Source of the DNA: Ruminiclostridium sp.
Lineage (GTDB): Bacteria > Bacillota > Clostridia > Oscillospirales > Ruminococcaceae
Length of the DNA: 34,363 nt
Reading direction: 5' to 3'
Assembly (NCBI GenBank): GCA_017479645.1
Contig: JAFVBZ010000254.1
Span: 1 to 34,363 of the forward strand
Both the position numbers and the translations under genes were made by a program. Of this stretch, positions 1 to 7,542 are shown piece by piece (the first letter of the stretch is position 1; each line of letters starts with the position of its first letter). The notes beneath the pieces were generated by a model, which searched no databases, had not been told where the DNA came from, and saw only the letters and a list, made by a program, of their open reading frames with translations.

Positions 1-968
1 CCGGAAGCCTGTGCAGCATCACTCTCCCCTGCATCTTCACCTTCTGTGGAATCTGCCGGTACTGTTGTATCTTCGGAAGCCGCAGTAGGCAGTGTTTCCG
101 CATTGACCTCATCGTCAGTTGACTTCTTTGCCTTTACGGTTTTCTTGGTAGTAGTGCTTTCTTCGGGAACCTCCGGTTCTATTTTAATGATCTTTATGGA
201 ATCAATGATTATGGACTGGAGCGGTTTAGACGGCATATCCTGCTTATCATCCGATTTATTGCCGGATACGACTTCAACAGAAGTAATAGCCTTGAGCACA
301 TCAAAGCCGTCGATGACCTGTCCGAACACTGTGCTTGTACCGTCAAGATCGTAGAGACCGCCTACGCGTTTATATTTCTCCTTAACCTCTTCGGGGATAG
401 CCTTAAGCTTATCGAGGTATTCCTGGTATTTTTTCTTGTCTTCTTCGAGGAGTCTTGCCGAGATCTCCTCATTGCCGAGCTGTTCGCTCAGCTTATCTAT
501 AACAGCATCGATATCCTGGGGCTTGTCGTTGTCAACGATGTAGAACTGCGCATAGCAGCCCTTTTTGGAAGCGGCAAGGCACAGCGCACCGTAGAAGTTG
601 AAGGTTACCGGAGATGTCTCAACGGGTATGTAAAGCGAATCCGGGACTTTTCCGTCGCTTCCGTCGCCGTTCAGCGAACCGCCCTGGATAACATACTCGT
701 CGATAACGCGGTGAATGGTGGTGCCGTCATAATAGCCGCGGTCTGCATATTCAACGAAACGGTCAACTGCATTCGGAGCTGCCCCGTGGAACAGCTTCGC
801 CGTAATATCGCCGTAATCCCGCACGCTGATAACCGCGTACATATCGTTCTCTTCCAGCGCAACTTCACCGAGATTGCCCACAACAGGCTCTTCTCCGCAA
901 GCCGCAGCCGTCATTATCATAGCCGCAGCAAGTATCGCCGCAGGCGCCCTTTTCAGTGTTCTTATCAT
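1..968 (-). CDS. Cyclophilin-type peptidyl-prolyl isomerase lipoprotein (3' end outside window)
   Basis: This is a predicted secreted, lipid-anchored cyclophilin that would help fold exported proteins at the cell surface. The ATG at 968 is preceded by GGAG about 10 bases upstream. The first 24 residues form a basic and hydrophobic signal peptide ending in a lipobox-like TAAAC, with Cys24 as the likely lipidated residue. The cyclophilin core follows, with HRVI then IQGG around residues 75-85 (the catalytic Arg is kept), a QFYIV segment, and GQVIDGFDVL near the end of the domain. After the fold comes a Thr/Ser/Glu/Ala-rich low-complexity tail that is still open at position 1, so the C-terminus is missing. 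An insertion of about 50 charged residues (EEDKKKYQEYL region) interrupts the fold, as in other clostridial lipoprotein cyclophilins. It lies downstream of a second cyclophilin-like lipoprotein, with 294 bases between them. Confidence 0.85.
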   Translation of the reverse strand, partial: MIRTLKRAPAAILAAAMIMTAAACGEEPVVGNLGEVALEENDMYAVISVRDYGDITAKLFHGAAPNAVDRFVEYADRGYYDGTTIHRVIDEYVIQGGSLNGDGSDGKVPDSLYIPVETSPVTFNFYGALCLAASKKGCYAQFYIVDNDKPQDIDAVIDKLSEQLGNEEISARLLEEDKKKYQEYLDKLKAIPEEVKEKYKRVGGLYDLDGTSTVFGQVIDGFDVLKAITSVEVVSGNKSDDKQDMPSKPLQSIIIDSIKIIKIEPEVPEESTTTKKTVKAKKSTDDEVNAETLPTAASEDTTVPADSTEGEDAGESDAAQAS

Positions 969-1032
969 AACTCATCATCTCCGTCAGAGATTGTCACTCG
1001 CGCTCGAGAAGGTCGCGCACGGCGCTCGAGAC

Positions 1033-1069
1033 TTGGGGGAAACCTTTCTGAAGAAAGGTTCTCCCCCAA
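1033..1069. repeat. Imperfect inverted repeat between the two cyclophilin genes
   Basis: The arms TTGGGGGAAACCTTTC and GAAAGGTTCTCCCCCAA surround a TGAA loop, with one bulged base. There is no T-run right after it on either strand, so a plain intrinsic terminator is unlikely. It lies in the 294-base gap between the two cyclophilin genes. A second hairpin (CGCCGC/GCGGCG, 1209-1226) followed by TTTC on the minus strand could be a weak terminator of the upstream gene. The form resembles dispersed intergenic repeats, but only one copy is seen in this window. Confidence 0.6.
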
Positions 1070-1258
1070 ACCCCTTTCCAAAGACTTTTAATCGCTCCGC
1101 ACTTAAGGGAGAATGTATTCAGATCCTTTTATGAAAAGTCTCAAAGCTCGTCACGATTCTGATTTGTCGTCGAAGACAAAGCAGGACGCTTTGTGTTTGT
1201 CCCCGAAACGCCGCAAGGAGGCGGCGATAAAAGGGACAGACACGACACACAATAATTA

Positions 1259-1279
1259 TTCATTATTCATTTTTCATTA
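1259..1279. repeat. Heptamer tract (TTCATTW x3) covering a stop codon
   Basis: Three tandem 7-mers TTCATTA, TTCATTT, TTCATTA. The TAA stop of the cyclophilin-like gene (1263-1265) lies inside the tract, so the last residues (LMKNE) are encoded by the repeat. Just beyond it is an AATAATTATT segment. A similar five-unit tract abuts the mutL stop at 28884-28918. Confidence 0.6.
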
Positions 1280-2024
1280 ATTCCGCGCGGTACTCCCCTA
1301 TAGTCACTTTATTGATGTAAATAGGCTCAACCGGGATCGAAAGATTTCCGCTTACCTCGGCATTGCATATCTTCTCTATAACATCAAACCCGTCAATCGT
1401 CTGCGCAAACACCGTGTAAGCGCCGCAGAAGTCGATTATAACGCCCTTTTCAACGAACGCGTCAATGAGACTGTCGGGAAGAAGCGGTTCGTCATTCTCA
1501 TTCTTGAAATTGTGCAGATCGGTGATCTCCTGCTCCGAAAGAGGGCGCTGATTGAGAACCATAAAACGGCTGTCTCCGGAACCGGTATATCCGCTGAACG
1601 AGCAGATAGCGCCTTTAAACGGCCACAGATCAACCGAATACTCATTCTCTATCGGCTTTCCGTCATCGGTAAAACCGGAATTTCTCGATTCGTCATACGC
1701 ACCGGACATAAATATCGACTTGTCGATAATGCAGTAAATATCCTTGCCGTTGTAGTAGCCCTCATTCGCACGATTCACGAAGTTACGCACAGTGTTTGGC
1801 GCGTATTCGGGATAAAGAACAGCGGTTATGGTTCCGGCAGTCGTTTCGATAACCGCAGTCTGCTGTCCTTCTTTCGGCTCCTCAAGCTGCACGAGATGCA
1901 TATTGGCGTAGTCGTATGTGAACAGCGGGTTCTTGGTCATTCCGTCGGTATTTCCGAACAGCGAACACCCCGAGATCAGCATCGTTCCGGCAAGTGCGGC
2001 GCAGGCGAATATCTTTTTCAGCAT
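1263..2024 (-). CDS. Degenerate cyclophilin-like lipoprotein
   Basis: 253 residues. I chose the ATG at 2024 because it begins a clean lipoprotein signal, MLKKIFACAALAGTMLISGC, with lipobox LISGC and Cys20. It lies 4 bases after the cysS stop, so it is translationally coupled, with AAAGG in the cysS end as ribosome binding site. The longer open frame upstream only reads cysS out of frame. The cyclophilin fold is recognisable: TTAGTITAVLYPEYAPNTVRNFV, then GYYNGKD, FMVLNQ and FAQTIDGFDVI. However, the FHRVI-type segment reads YCIID, so the catalytic Arg is absent, and QGG reads MSGA. It therefore probably lacks isomerase activity and may act as a surface chaperone or binding protein. It is the last gene before a 294-base gap and a second cyclophilin that keeps the catalytic Arg. 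Confidence 0.85.
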   Translation of the reverse strand: MLKKIFACAALAGTMLISGCSLFGNTDGMTKNPLFTYDYANMHLVQLEEPKEGQQTAVIETTAGTITAVLYPEYAPNTVRNFVNRANEGYYNGKDIYCIIDKSIFMSGAYDESRNSGFTDDGKPIENEYSVDLWPFKGAICSFSGYTGSGDSRFMVLNQRPLSEQEITDLHNFKNENDEPLLPDSLIDAFVEKGVIIDFCGAYTVFAQTIDGFDVIEKICNAEVSGNLSIPVEPIYINKVTIGEYRAELMKNE

Positions 2025-2028
2025 ACCG

Positions 2029-3441
2029 TCACGCCTTTCTGATGACAGTACCCTGTCTCGTTTCCTCAACGATGTAGCCGAGATCGGTGATCTGCTTTCT
2101 GAGCTCGTCCGCAAGCGCGAAATCCTTCGCTTTTCTCGCAGCCGCGCGCTTTTCTGCAAGTTCCGCTATCTCTGCAGGCAGTTCCCCGCCCTCCTTCTTC
2201 TCGGAGAGCTTTTCAGCCTCCTTTACAAGTCCGAGCGACAGCACAGTGTCAAAGTCCTCTATAAGTTTCAGCTTGGTAGCATTGTCCGCGTCGGATTTGA
2301 GAACATCGTATATCGCAGTAACTGCCTGTGCGGTGTTGAGATCATTGTCAAGTGCTTCCGTGAATGCGCCTTTAAGCTCCGCATACTTTGCTTCGTTCAC
2401 GCTGCCGCCCTTGCCGTCAAGTATCTGTGCAACACGCGCCGCCAGCTTCTTGTACGCCTCAGCCGCGTTATCAAGGTTCTCCCATGTAAATACAAGGTTC
2501 TTGCGGTAGTGGGACTGGAGGCAGAAGAAACGGTATGCGAGCGGATCATAGCCTTTCTCCTCAAGCAGCGAAACGGTAAGGAACTCGCCCTTCGACTTGC
2601 TCATCTTGCCGTCGTTGGTGTTGAGGTGGTGAACGTGGAACCAGTATTTGCACCACTCATGACCGAGGAACGCTTCACTCTGCGCTATCTCGTTGGTGTG
2701 ATGCGGGAACTGGTTGTCGATGCCGCCGCAGTGCAGATCGAGGTATTCCCCGAGGTGCTTCATGCTTATGCAGGAGCATTCGATATGCCAGCCGGGGTAG
2801 CCTACGCCCCACGGGCTGTCCCATTTGAGTTCCTGGTCTTCAAACTTGGACTTCGTGAACCAGAGAACGAAATCAGCCTTATTGCGCTTGTTCTCGTCTG
2901 CTTCAACGCCGTCACGGACGCCGACTGCAAGATCCTCCTCGGTGAAGTCGTTGAATACATAGTATTTATCAAGCTTTGATGTATCGAAGTAGATGTTTCC
3001 CCCTGCCTCGTAGGCATAACCCTTTTCGATGAGGGAGGAGATCACCTTTATAAACTCGTCGATGCAGCCGGTAGCCGGCTCAACAACGTCCGGAGTTTTA
3101 ATGCCGAGCTTTGCGCAGTCGGCAAAGAATGCGTCGGTATAGAATTTTGCAATCTCCATAACGGTCTTGTGCTCCCGCTTTGCGCCTTTGAGCATCTTGT
3201 CGTCGCCGGTATCGCCGTCACTGGTCAGGTGTCCTACATCGGTTATGTTCATTACGCGGGTAACGTCAAATCCGGTAAAGCGGAGATACTTTTCAAGCAC
3301 ATCCTCCATGATGTAGGTGCGCAGATTGCCGATATGGGCATAATGATACACCGTGGGACCGCAGGTGTACATTTTCACCTTTCCCTCGGTGTAAGGTATG
3401 AACTCTTCTTTTGTTCTTGAAGCTGAATTGTAGATATACAT
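2029..3441 (-). CDS. cysS: Cysteine--tRNA ligase
   Basis: A cytoplasmic class I aminoacyl-tRNA synthetase that charges tRNA-Cys with cysteine. It has 470 residues, the usual length. The zinc ligand Cys27 is in MYTCGPTVY, the HIGH motif is HIGN at 36-39, WHIECS is at 218-223, the HHTNE zinc/active-site segment is at 247-251, and KMSKS is at 279-283. The C-terminal DALR-like helical and anticodon region follows. The start ATG at 3441 has AAAGGA about 10 bases upstream. There is no room for a T-box leader, because a small membrane-peptide gene ends 25 bases upstream. It is thus probably transcribed from promoters upstream in the ruvX/malic enzyme gene train. It is followed by a cyclophilin-like lipoprotein 4 bases away. 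Confidence 0.98.
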   Translation of the reverse strand: MYIYNSASRTKEEFIPYTEGKVKMYTCGPTVYHYAHIGNLRTYIMEDVLEKYLRFTGFDVTRVMNITDVGHLTSDGDTGDDKMLKGAKREHKTVMEIAKFYTDAFFADCAKLGIKTPDVVEPATGCIDEFIKVISSLIEKGYAYEAGGNIYFDTSKLDKYYVFNDFTEEDLAVGVRDGVEADENKRNKADFVLWFTKSKFEDQELKWDSPWGVGYPGWHIECSCISMKHLGEYLDLHCGGIDNQFPHHTNEIAQSEAFLGHEWCKYWFHVHHLNTNDGKMSKSKGEFLTVSLLEEKGYDPLAYRFFCLQSHYRKNLVFTWENLDNAAEAYKKLAARVAQILDGKGGSVNEAKYAELKGAFTEALDNDLNTAQAVTAIYDVLKSDADNATKLKLIEDFDTVLSLGLVKEAEKLSEKKEGGELPAEIAELAEKRAAARKAKDFALADELRKQITDLGYIVEETRQGTVIRKA

Positions 3442-3465
3442 TATACATTTTCCTTTCGGATATAT

Positions 3466-3591
3466 TTATTTAACAAAATAGTAACAGATTATAATAAGCG
3501 CCAGCGAGCCGAACATTATTATCCAGTTGCGCGTCATTGTCCGCTTCATGCGCTTTTTGGATTCCTCGGGATCGTACTTCTTCTTATACAT
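3466..3591 (-). CDS. Small single-pass membrane peptide, 41 residues
   Basis: I cannot assign a function. The ATG at 3591 overlaps the last 8 bases of ruvX and has AGGAG 8 bases upstream. That is why I prefer it to the longer frame, which only re-reads ruvX. The peptide has a highly charged N-terminal half (KKKYDPEESKKRMKRT), then one hydrophobic span (WIIMFGSLALIIICYYFV) near the C-terminus, consistent with a tail-anchored inner-membrane peptide. The overlap with ruvX and the short gap to cysS suggest co-translation with both. The good ribosome binding site and membrane-like composition support a real gene. Confidence 0.7.
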   Translation of the reverse strand: MYKKKYDPEESKKRMKRTMTRNWIIMFGSLALIIICYYFVK

Positions 3592-4006
3592 TCCTGTTTC
3601 TCCTGTACGCGAGATAGCTCTCAAGTATGATCGCTGCGGCTGCCGAATCAATCACAGCCTTGCGCTTCCTGCCGCGCTTGTTGAGTTCGTTCATGATCTC
3701 ATGCGCCGTTACAGTCGAGCTTCTCTCGTCCCACATCTCAACCGGGATATCGAGCCGCGCCCGAAGCAGTTCCGCGAACTCACAGCACTTCTCGCTTCTC
3801 GGTCCTTTTGTGCCGTTCATATTTATCGGGTTGCCGACCACGGCGAGTTCCGCGCCGAGCTCTTTTATCTTATCCGCGACTTTGTCCGCGCAAACCTCGA
3901 ACCGCTTCTCGTCTATTATGCACACGGGGGTTGCTATCATCTCAAGCCTGTCGCATTCCGCAATGCCGGTGTGGCTGTCACCGAAATCTACCGAAACTAT
4001 TTTCAT
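3584..4006 (-). CDS. ruvX: Putative Holliday junction resolvase / pre-16S rRNA nuclease (RuvX/YqgF)
   Basis: 140 residues, the normal size of the YqgF/RuvX RNase H-like family, whose E. coli member matures the 5' end of 16S rRNA. The start ATG at 4006 has AAGGAG 7 bases upstream. The family acidic residues are present: Asp7 in SVDFGDSHTGIA, a VGNPINMNGT segment in place of the usual VGLP, the Glu in MWDERSSTVTA, and the Asp in VIDSAAAAIILESYL. It lies 10 bases after a lipoprotein gene and overlaps a small membrane-peptide gene. The fold and motifs are clear. Whether the main substrate is rRNA or DNA cannot be told from sequence. Confidence 0.93.
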   Translation of the reverse strand: MKIVSVDFGDSHTGIAECDRLEMIATPVCIIDEKRFEVCADKVADKIKELGAELAVVGNPINMNGTKGPRSEKCCEFAELLRARLDIPVEMWDERSSTVTAHEIMNELNKRGRKRKAVIDSAAAAIILESYLAYRRNRNV

Positions 4007-4016
4007 ATATCTCCTT

Positions 4017-4856
4017 TTATGTATGCGCCCAGAGATCAGCCTTATCGGGATCAAACCGCACGCGTATCACCTGCGTGTCATATTCGCTTGTGCAGACGTG
4101 AACGTTCTCGTTCGAGGGTTCTGCAAAATACGGAGGCTCCTTTGTCTCAAAGTTTCCTTCTACCGCTTCCTGTATCCGCAGATCGGTAAGGTACAGACCG
4201 AGCTTCGAGACCCCGTCGTAAACGCTGTCGTCGTACATCATAAATTTGCCCTGAACCGCCGCGTACTCCGCGTAGCCTGCTTTTTCTTCAGTATCAACCT
4301 CGGTGCCGCCGCTCGGACAACGCAGATAGATGAACTCGTTGTCCGTCCACCACTGTTCCGACGGATCATCGTAGAACTCCCAGCCGTGCACACCGCTGTG
4401 GCACCAGTAACCGTCTGTGAAAGTGTTCATCGGCGAGAACCACAGCGCTCCGCCGTCCACTATATCACCGCAGCGAAAGCCGTTGTTGAGAATGCGCACA
4501 AGTCCTCCGTGAAACTTGCTGTAGCCGAGAACTATGACCGCTTCGCCGTTATCCGCCTTCATTTCACCGAAATAGCGTATCTGGCAGTAATCGTCGGCGT
4601 GAATGAGCTGTCCGCTTGTCTGAAGCTCCGTTATAAGCTCGCCGGCAGCGTCCGTTTCAACGGTCTCGATATCCCCGTCCCACTCGTCCGGTTCATCGGT
4701 CTGCTCCACGCTCGTTTTGCCGGAAACGGAAATCTCCTCCGTATTTGTCGTTGTCACGCTGACAGGCGGTGTTGACTCTGTCTTTTGCTCTGTCCCCCCG
4801 CATCCGGCGCACAGCAGCACCGACAGCATCAATGCCGTCAGATGTTTTTCTTTCAT
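4017..4856 (-). CDS. Lipoprotein of unknown function
   Basis: 279 residues. The ATG at 4856 is chosen because GGGAGAAG lies just upstream and the protein then opens with a Lys-rich signal ending in the lipobox LLCAGC (cysteine about residue 19). After it comes a Thr/Ser/Glu-rich spacer, then a soluble domain rich in aromatic residues with paired Trp (for example WDGDIETVETDA, GYWCHSGVHGWEFYDD, EQWWTDNEFIYLR). I do not recognise the domain. It is predicted to sit on the outer face of the membrane. It lies 50 bases downstream of malic enzyme and 10 bases upstream of ruvX, so it is probably cotranscribed with them, but the neighbours do not suggest a role. Confidence 0.8.
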   Translation of the reverse strand: MKEKHLTALMLSVLLCAGCGGTEQKTESTPPVSVTTTNTEEISVSGKTSVEQTDEPDEWDGDIETVETDAAGELITELQTSGQLIHADDYCQIRYFGEMKADNGEAVIVLGYSKFHGGLVRILNNGFRCGDIVDGGALWFSPMNTFTDGYWCHSGVHGWEFYDDPSEQWWTDNEFIYLRCPSGGTEVDTEEKAGYAEYAAVQGKFMMYDDSVYDGVSKLGLYLTDLRIQEAVEGNFETKEPPYFAEPSNENVHVCTSEYDTQVIRVRFDPDKADLWAHT

Positions 4857-4906
4857 TTTATCTTCTCCCGTGAACACTTCTTTGTCTATATCTTTAGGTA
4901 TTGCCT

Positions 4907-6061
4907 TTACTCTTTATACGCGTCAGCCACCGCTTTTGCCACGGTATCCGCTACCCGCTTGTCAAGCGGGCTCGCGATGATGTTCTCCGGGGTTATCTCA
5001 TTATCCGGGATAATCGACGCAATAGCATAAGCCGCCGCGCGCTTCATTTCCTCGGTTATGCGTTTTGCCTGCACTGAAAGAGCGCCCTTGAACAGTCCGG
5101 GGAACACAAGGACGTTGTTTATCTGATTCGGGAAGTCGCTTCTGCCTGTGCCGACGATGAACGCACCGGCTTCCTTTGCCTTGTCGGGCATTATCTCCGG
5201 TGTCGGATTCGCCATTGCGAATACGATCGGCTTTTCTGCCATGCTCTGCACCATTTCTTCCGAAACGAGGTCAGGGCGGGAAACGCCGATGAACGCGTCC
5301 GCGCCTTTCATTGCGTCGGCGAGCTTACCCTTGCGACAGTTCTTGTTTGACTTGTTCTTTATGTCTTCATGAGCGGGATTGTCATAGCTGTCATCGCGGT
5401 TGATTATGCCGCAGAGATCTACCATTATCAGATCACCTATGCCGAGACTGAGCAGGAATGTGCCAATCGCGATGCCTGCCGCACCTGCGCCGTTTATTAC
5501 GACTGTCATATCCGAAAGCTTCTTGCCGGCGCACTTTGCCGCGTTTATCAGCGCCGCGCCGACTACGACCGCAGTTCCGTGCTGATCGTCGTGGAATACC
5601 GGGATATCCAGCTTCTCTTTCAGCTTCCGCTCGATCTCGAAACAGCGCGGAGCCGCGATATCTTCAAGGTTGATGCCGCCGAAGCTGTCGGACAGCAGTT
5701 CTATCGTATGAACGATCTCGTCAACGTCCTTGCTCTTTATGCAGAGCGGGAATGCGTCAACCCCCGCGAACTCCTTGAACAGGCAGCATTTTCCCTCCAT
5801 TACCGGCATACCGGCAAGTCCGCCGATATCTCCGAGACCGAGCACCGCCGTACCGTCGGTAATAACTGCGACAATGTTCTTTCTGCGGGTGAGCTTGTAT
5901 GACAGCGACGGGTCTTTCCGGATCTCAAGGCAAGCCTGCGCAACGCCGGGAGTATATGCGAGGGACAGATCCTCTCTTGTATTTATCGGCGCACGGGAAA
6001 TGACCTCGATCTTACCCTGCCATTCGTAGTGCTTCTTGAGTGCTTCTTCTTTGATATCCAC
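4907..6061 (-). CDS. NAD(P)-dependent malic enzyme (oxaloacetate-decarboxylating type)
   Basis: It converts malate to pyruvate and CO2 with reduction of NAD(P), in the cytoplasm. It has 384 residues, typical of the short bacterial form without a phosphotransacetylase domain. The N-terminal malic domain has the Tyr in [11 protein letters not shown], the [15 protein letters not shown] segment, and [12 protein letters not shown] with metal-binding Asp residues. The Rossmann part has [17 protein letters not shown] and later [10 protein letters not shown] and [16 protein letters not shown]. The start is a GTG at 6061-6059. An in-frame TGA lies two codons upstream, so no earlier start is possible, and AAAAAAGG directly abuts the GTG with no spacing. 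The heptamer end of the four-helix-bundle cassette begins 10 bases upstream, so its original leader may have been displaced. Confidence 0.95.
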   Translation of the reverse strand: MDIKEEALKKHYEWQGKIEVISRAPINTREDLSLAYTPGVAQACLEIRKDPSLSYKLTRRKNIVAVITDGTAVLGLGDIGGLAGMPVMEGKCCLFKEFAGVDAFPLCIKSKDVDEIVHTIELLSDSFGGINLEDIAAPRCFEIERKLKEKLDIPVFHDDQHGTAVVVGAALINAAKCAGKKLSDMTVVINGAGAAGIAIGTFLLSLGIGDLIMVDLCGIINRDDSYDNPAHEDIKNKSNKNCRKGKLADAMKGADAFIGVSRPDLVSEEMVQSMAEKPIVFAMANPTPEIMPDKAKEAGAFIVGTGRSDFPNQINNVLVFPGLFKGALSVQAKRITEEMKRAAAYAIASIIPDNEITPENIIASPLDKRVADTVAKAVADAYKE

Positions 6062-6070
6062 CTTTTTTCA

Positions 6071-6121
6071 ATGCACAATGCACAATTCACAATGCACAAT
6101 TATGGTATCGCCTTCGGCGAT
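6071..6121 (-). repeat. Left end of the cassette: four heptamers plus hairpin
   Basis: Units ATGCACA, ATGCACA, ATTCACA, ATGCACA occupy 6071-6098. ATTATGG follows, then the hairpin ATCGCC-TTC-GGCGAT at 6107-6121. It is the inverted counterpart of 6526-6573. The same unit type occurs as a solo tract at 17846-17873. Confidence 0.8.
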
Positions 6122-6161
6122 GATCATAAAAGGGTAAATTGACTATCGTGCTTCTCCTTTC

Positions 6162-6518
6162 TCACTTCTGTTCAAAAATCCTTTTAACTATTGCAGTCAA
6201 GATCCTGATGATCTCCTTGCAATCGTTGTAAATACTTTCATAATGTTCTTTTTCTATATAATCGGTTTTATATAAAAGTTCGAGCCAATACTCGGTCTCA
6301 CATGCTTCTTTCAGAGCAATGTTCATTTTTGCTCCGAAATCCGCTCTGCTCTGTCCTCTTATTGCTTCCCTGACATTTGCACCTATGCTTGTTCCGCTGC
6401 GAAGGATCTGCTTTGACATAACATATTCACTTTTTTCAGCGCACAAATACTTATACAGATTAACGATCCGCACAGCAAATTCCATACTTTTTTCAACAAT
6501 AATGTTATTATCCGTCAT
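6162..6518 (-). CDS. Four-helix-bundle protein, 23S rRNA intervening-sequence (S23/IVP) family
   Basis: 118 residues, the full length for this family. Recognisable features are the N-terminal SMEFAVRIVNLYKYL helix, the conserved QILRSGTSIGANVREAIRGQS segment around residues 40-62, KMNIALKEACETEYWLELL, and a C-terminal IIRILTAIVKRIF helix. Family members were first found in intervening sequences of 23S rRNA genes and are structurally related to the accessory protein (Avd) of diversity-generating retroelements. No reverse transcriptase or rRNA is nearby. There is no clear ribosome binding site before the ATG at 6518, because the cassette hairpin lies there. It points the same way as the PHP and malic enzyme genes and is wholly inside the inverted-repeat cassette. 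A basic, nucleic-acid-binding role is plausible, but the actual function is unknown. Confidence 0.9.
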   Translation of the reverse strand: MTDNNIIVEKSMEFAVRIVNLYKYLCAEKSEYVMSKQILRSGTSIGANVREAIRGQSRADFGAKMNIALKEACETEYWLELLYKTDYIEKEHYESIYNDCKEIIRILTAIVKRIFEQK

Positions 6519-6525
6519 TCAAATA

Positions 6526-6573
6526 AGCGCGAAGCGCCTCCATAATTGTGAATTGTGCATTGTGAATTGTGCA
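6526..6573 (+). repeat. Right end of the cassette: hairpin plus four heptamers
   Basis: Hairpin GCGC-GAA-GCGC at 6527-6537, then CCATAA, then TTGTGAA, TTGTGCA, TTGTGAA, TTGTGCA at 6546-6573. It ends two bases before the TGA stop of the PHP gene (6577-6575). It is inverted relative to 6071-6121. Confidence 0.8.
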
Positions 6574-6574
6574 T

Positions 6575-7429
6575 TCACACATTAAGGTGTTCTCCGCGGG
6601 TGATGATCGCTCTCACCGACTGCTCCGGGGTGAACTTATAGCCGAGGGAGATAGCATAGTGATTGTAGAAGCCGTGGAAATCAGAACCTCCCGTCGGCAG
6701 CAGTCCGTACTGCTGGCACATATCGAGAAGCTGCTCTTCCTCGGTCTCGTCGGCGCTCTCGTGATAGACCTCGATGCCGTCGATCTTGCCCTGCGCGGCA
6801 AGCTCCTCGATAAGCTCGAAGCTGTTATACACTTTCGGGTGCGCGATAACGGCAGTACCGCCTGCGGAACGTATAAGCTCCAAAGCAAAGCGCACATCCG
6901 GATTGTGTTCCGTCTCCTTGCGAACTTCTTCTGCGCAGAGACCGGTCTGTGCATTGAACAGCTTGTCATACACATCGCCGTACAGGTCTGTGGTATATCC
7001 ATAGTCCATGAGTGCGTGCATTATATGGCACTTGTATATCGTCTTTCCTCCGGCTGCATATCGCAGAATGTTCTCGAAAGCGATCGGGTACTGTTCAATG
7101 ACCTTCAGCGCCATTTCCTTGCCCCTGCGCTTTCTTGCCTCTGTGGTGCGCAGGCAGAGCCCTTCGAGTCTGTCCGGCTTATGGGGCATATAGCAGAGGA
7201 TATGCACCTTTCTGCCGCGTGTGCCGTCAACGGCGGATATCTCCACAGCCGGCAGCACTCTGATGCCGTAACGCTGACCGAGTATCACAGCGCGGGCGGT
7301 AGATGCAAGGCTGTCGTGATCGGTTATCGAGAGAACGTCGATATTGTTGCGCTTAGCCTGCGCTATGACTTCCTCGATACCGAGTGAACCGTTCGATAAA
7401 GTGGTGTGACAATGTAAATCTGCTCTCAT
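6575..7429 (-). CDS. PHP-domain phosphoesterase
   Basis: 284 residues from the ATG at 7429, which has AGGAG 8 bases upstream and places the PHP motif at the N-terminus. Metal-ligand motifs of the polymerase/histidinol phosphatase (PHP) superfamily are all present: DLHCHT (His6, His8), ITDHDS, PAVEIS, the histidine in AVIAHPKVY, and GSDFHG near residue 260. The layout matches stand-alone YciV/TrpH-like enzymes, which act as metal-dependent 5' exonucleases or nucleotide (3',5'-bisphosphate) phosphatases. The exact substrate cannot be told from sequence. It lies about 110 bases downstream of the DUF624 gene. Its TGA stop falls in the 4-bp repeat bordering the four-helix-bundle cassette. Confidence 0.92.
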   Translation of the reverse strand: MRADLHCHTTLSNGSLGIEEVIAQAKRNNIDVLSITDHDSLASTARAVILGQRYGIRVLPAVEISAVDGTRGRKVHILCYMPHKPDRLEGLCLRTTEARKRRGKEMALKVIEQYPIAFENILRYAAGGKTIYKCHIMHALMDYGYTTDLYGDVYDKLFNAQTGLCAEEVRKETEHNPDVRFALELIRSAGGTAVIAHPKVYNSFELIEELAAQGKIDGIEVYHESADETEEEQLLDMCQQYGLLPTGGSDFHGFYNHYAISLGYKFTPEQSVRAIITRGEHLNV

Positions 7430-7522
7430 GACAATTCTCCTGTTTTCCAATCCTTTCGTGTAAACTTACCCGCCATGCTCTGCGAAGCAAATCGGAGACA
7501 GCGCAGGGCGGATATATCCGAC

Positions 7523-7539
7523 TGCGGCACGGTGCCGCA
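7523..7539. repeat. Short perfect hairpin between DUF624 and PHP genes
   Basis: TGCGGCACGGTGCCGCA can fold into a GC-rich stem in the gap after the DUF624 gene. There is no T-run behind it on the minus strand, so it is not a standard terminator. It may stabilise the 3' end of the message or reduce downstream transcription. Confidence 0.4.
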
Positions 7540-7542
7540 TAA

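Larger units (their letters stand above)
6071..6573 (-). mobile_element. Putative mobile cassette carrying a four-helix-bundle (S23/IVP-like) gene
   Basis: The segment is bounded by inverted ends. Each end reads outward as a small GC-rich hairpin with GAA loop, a CCATAA spacer, and four 7-bp units of TTGTGMA. Directly outside the units is the direct repeat TTCA (6067-6070 and 6574-6577), as expected for a 4-bp target duplication. The only gene inside is a four-helix-bundle protein. There is no transposase, so movement would need help in trans or a mechanism not known to me. Joining the flanks at one TTCA would place the PHP gene stop two codons before the malic enzyme GTG, which fits insertion into a formerly continuous operon. 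Mobility is an inference. Confidence 0.55.

Noticed and set aside
3441-3466. A T-box riboswitch before cysS
   Set aside because: Only 25 bases separate cysS from the previous gene, too little for a T-box.
1918-4775. Long plus-strand open frames opposite cysS, ruvX and the lipoprotein (353 and 382 codons)
   Set aside because: Antisense shadows; no signal, motif or ribosome binding site.
6071-6573. CRISPR-like reading of the heptamer tracts
   Set aside because: Units are 7 bp and directly adjacent with no unique spacers, and no cas gene is present.
6067-6577. TTCA target duplication taken as proof of transposition
   Set aside because: Four matching bases can occur by chance (about 1 in 256), so it is used only as support.
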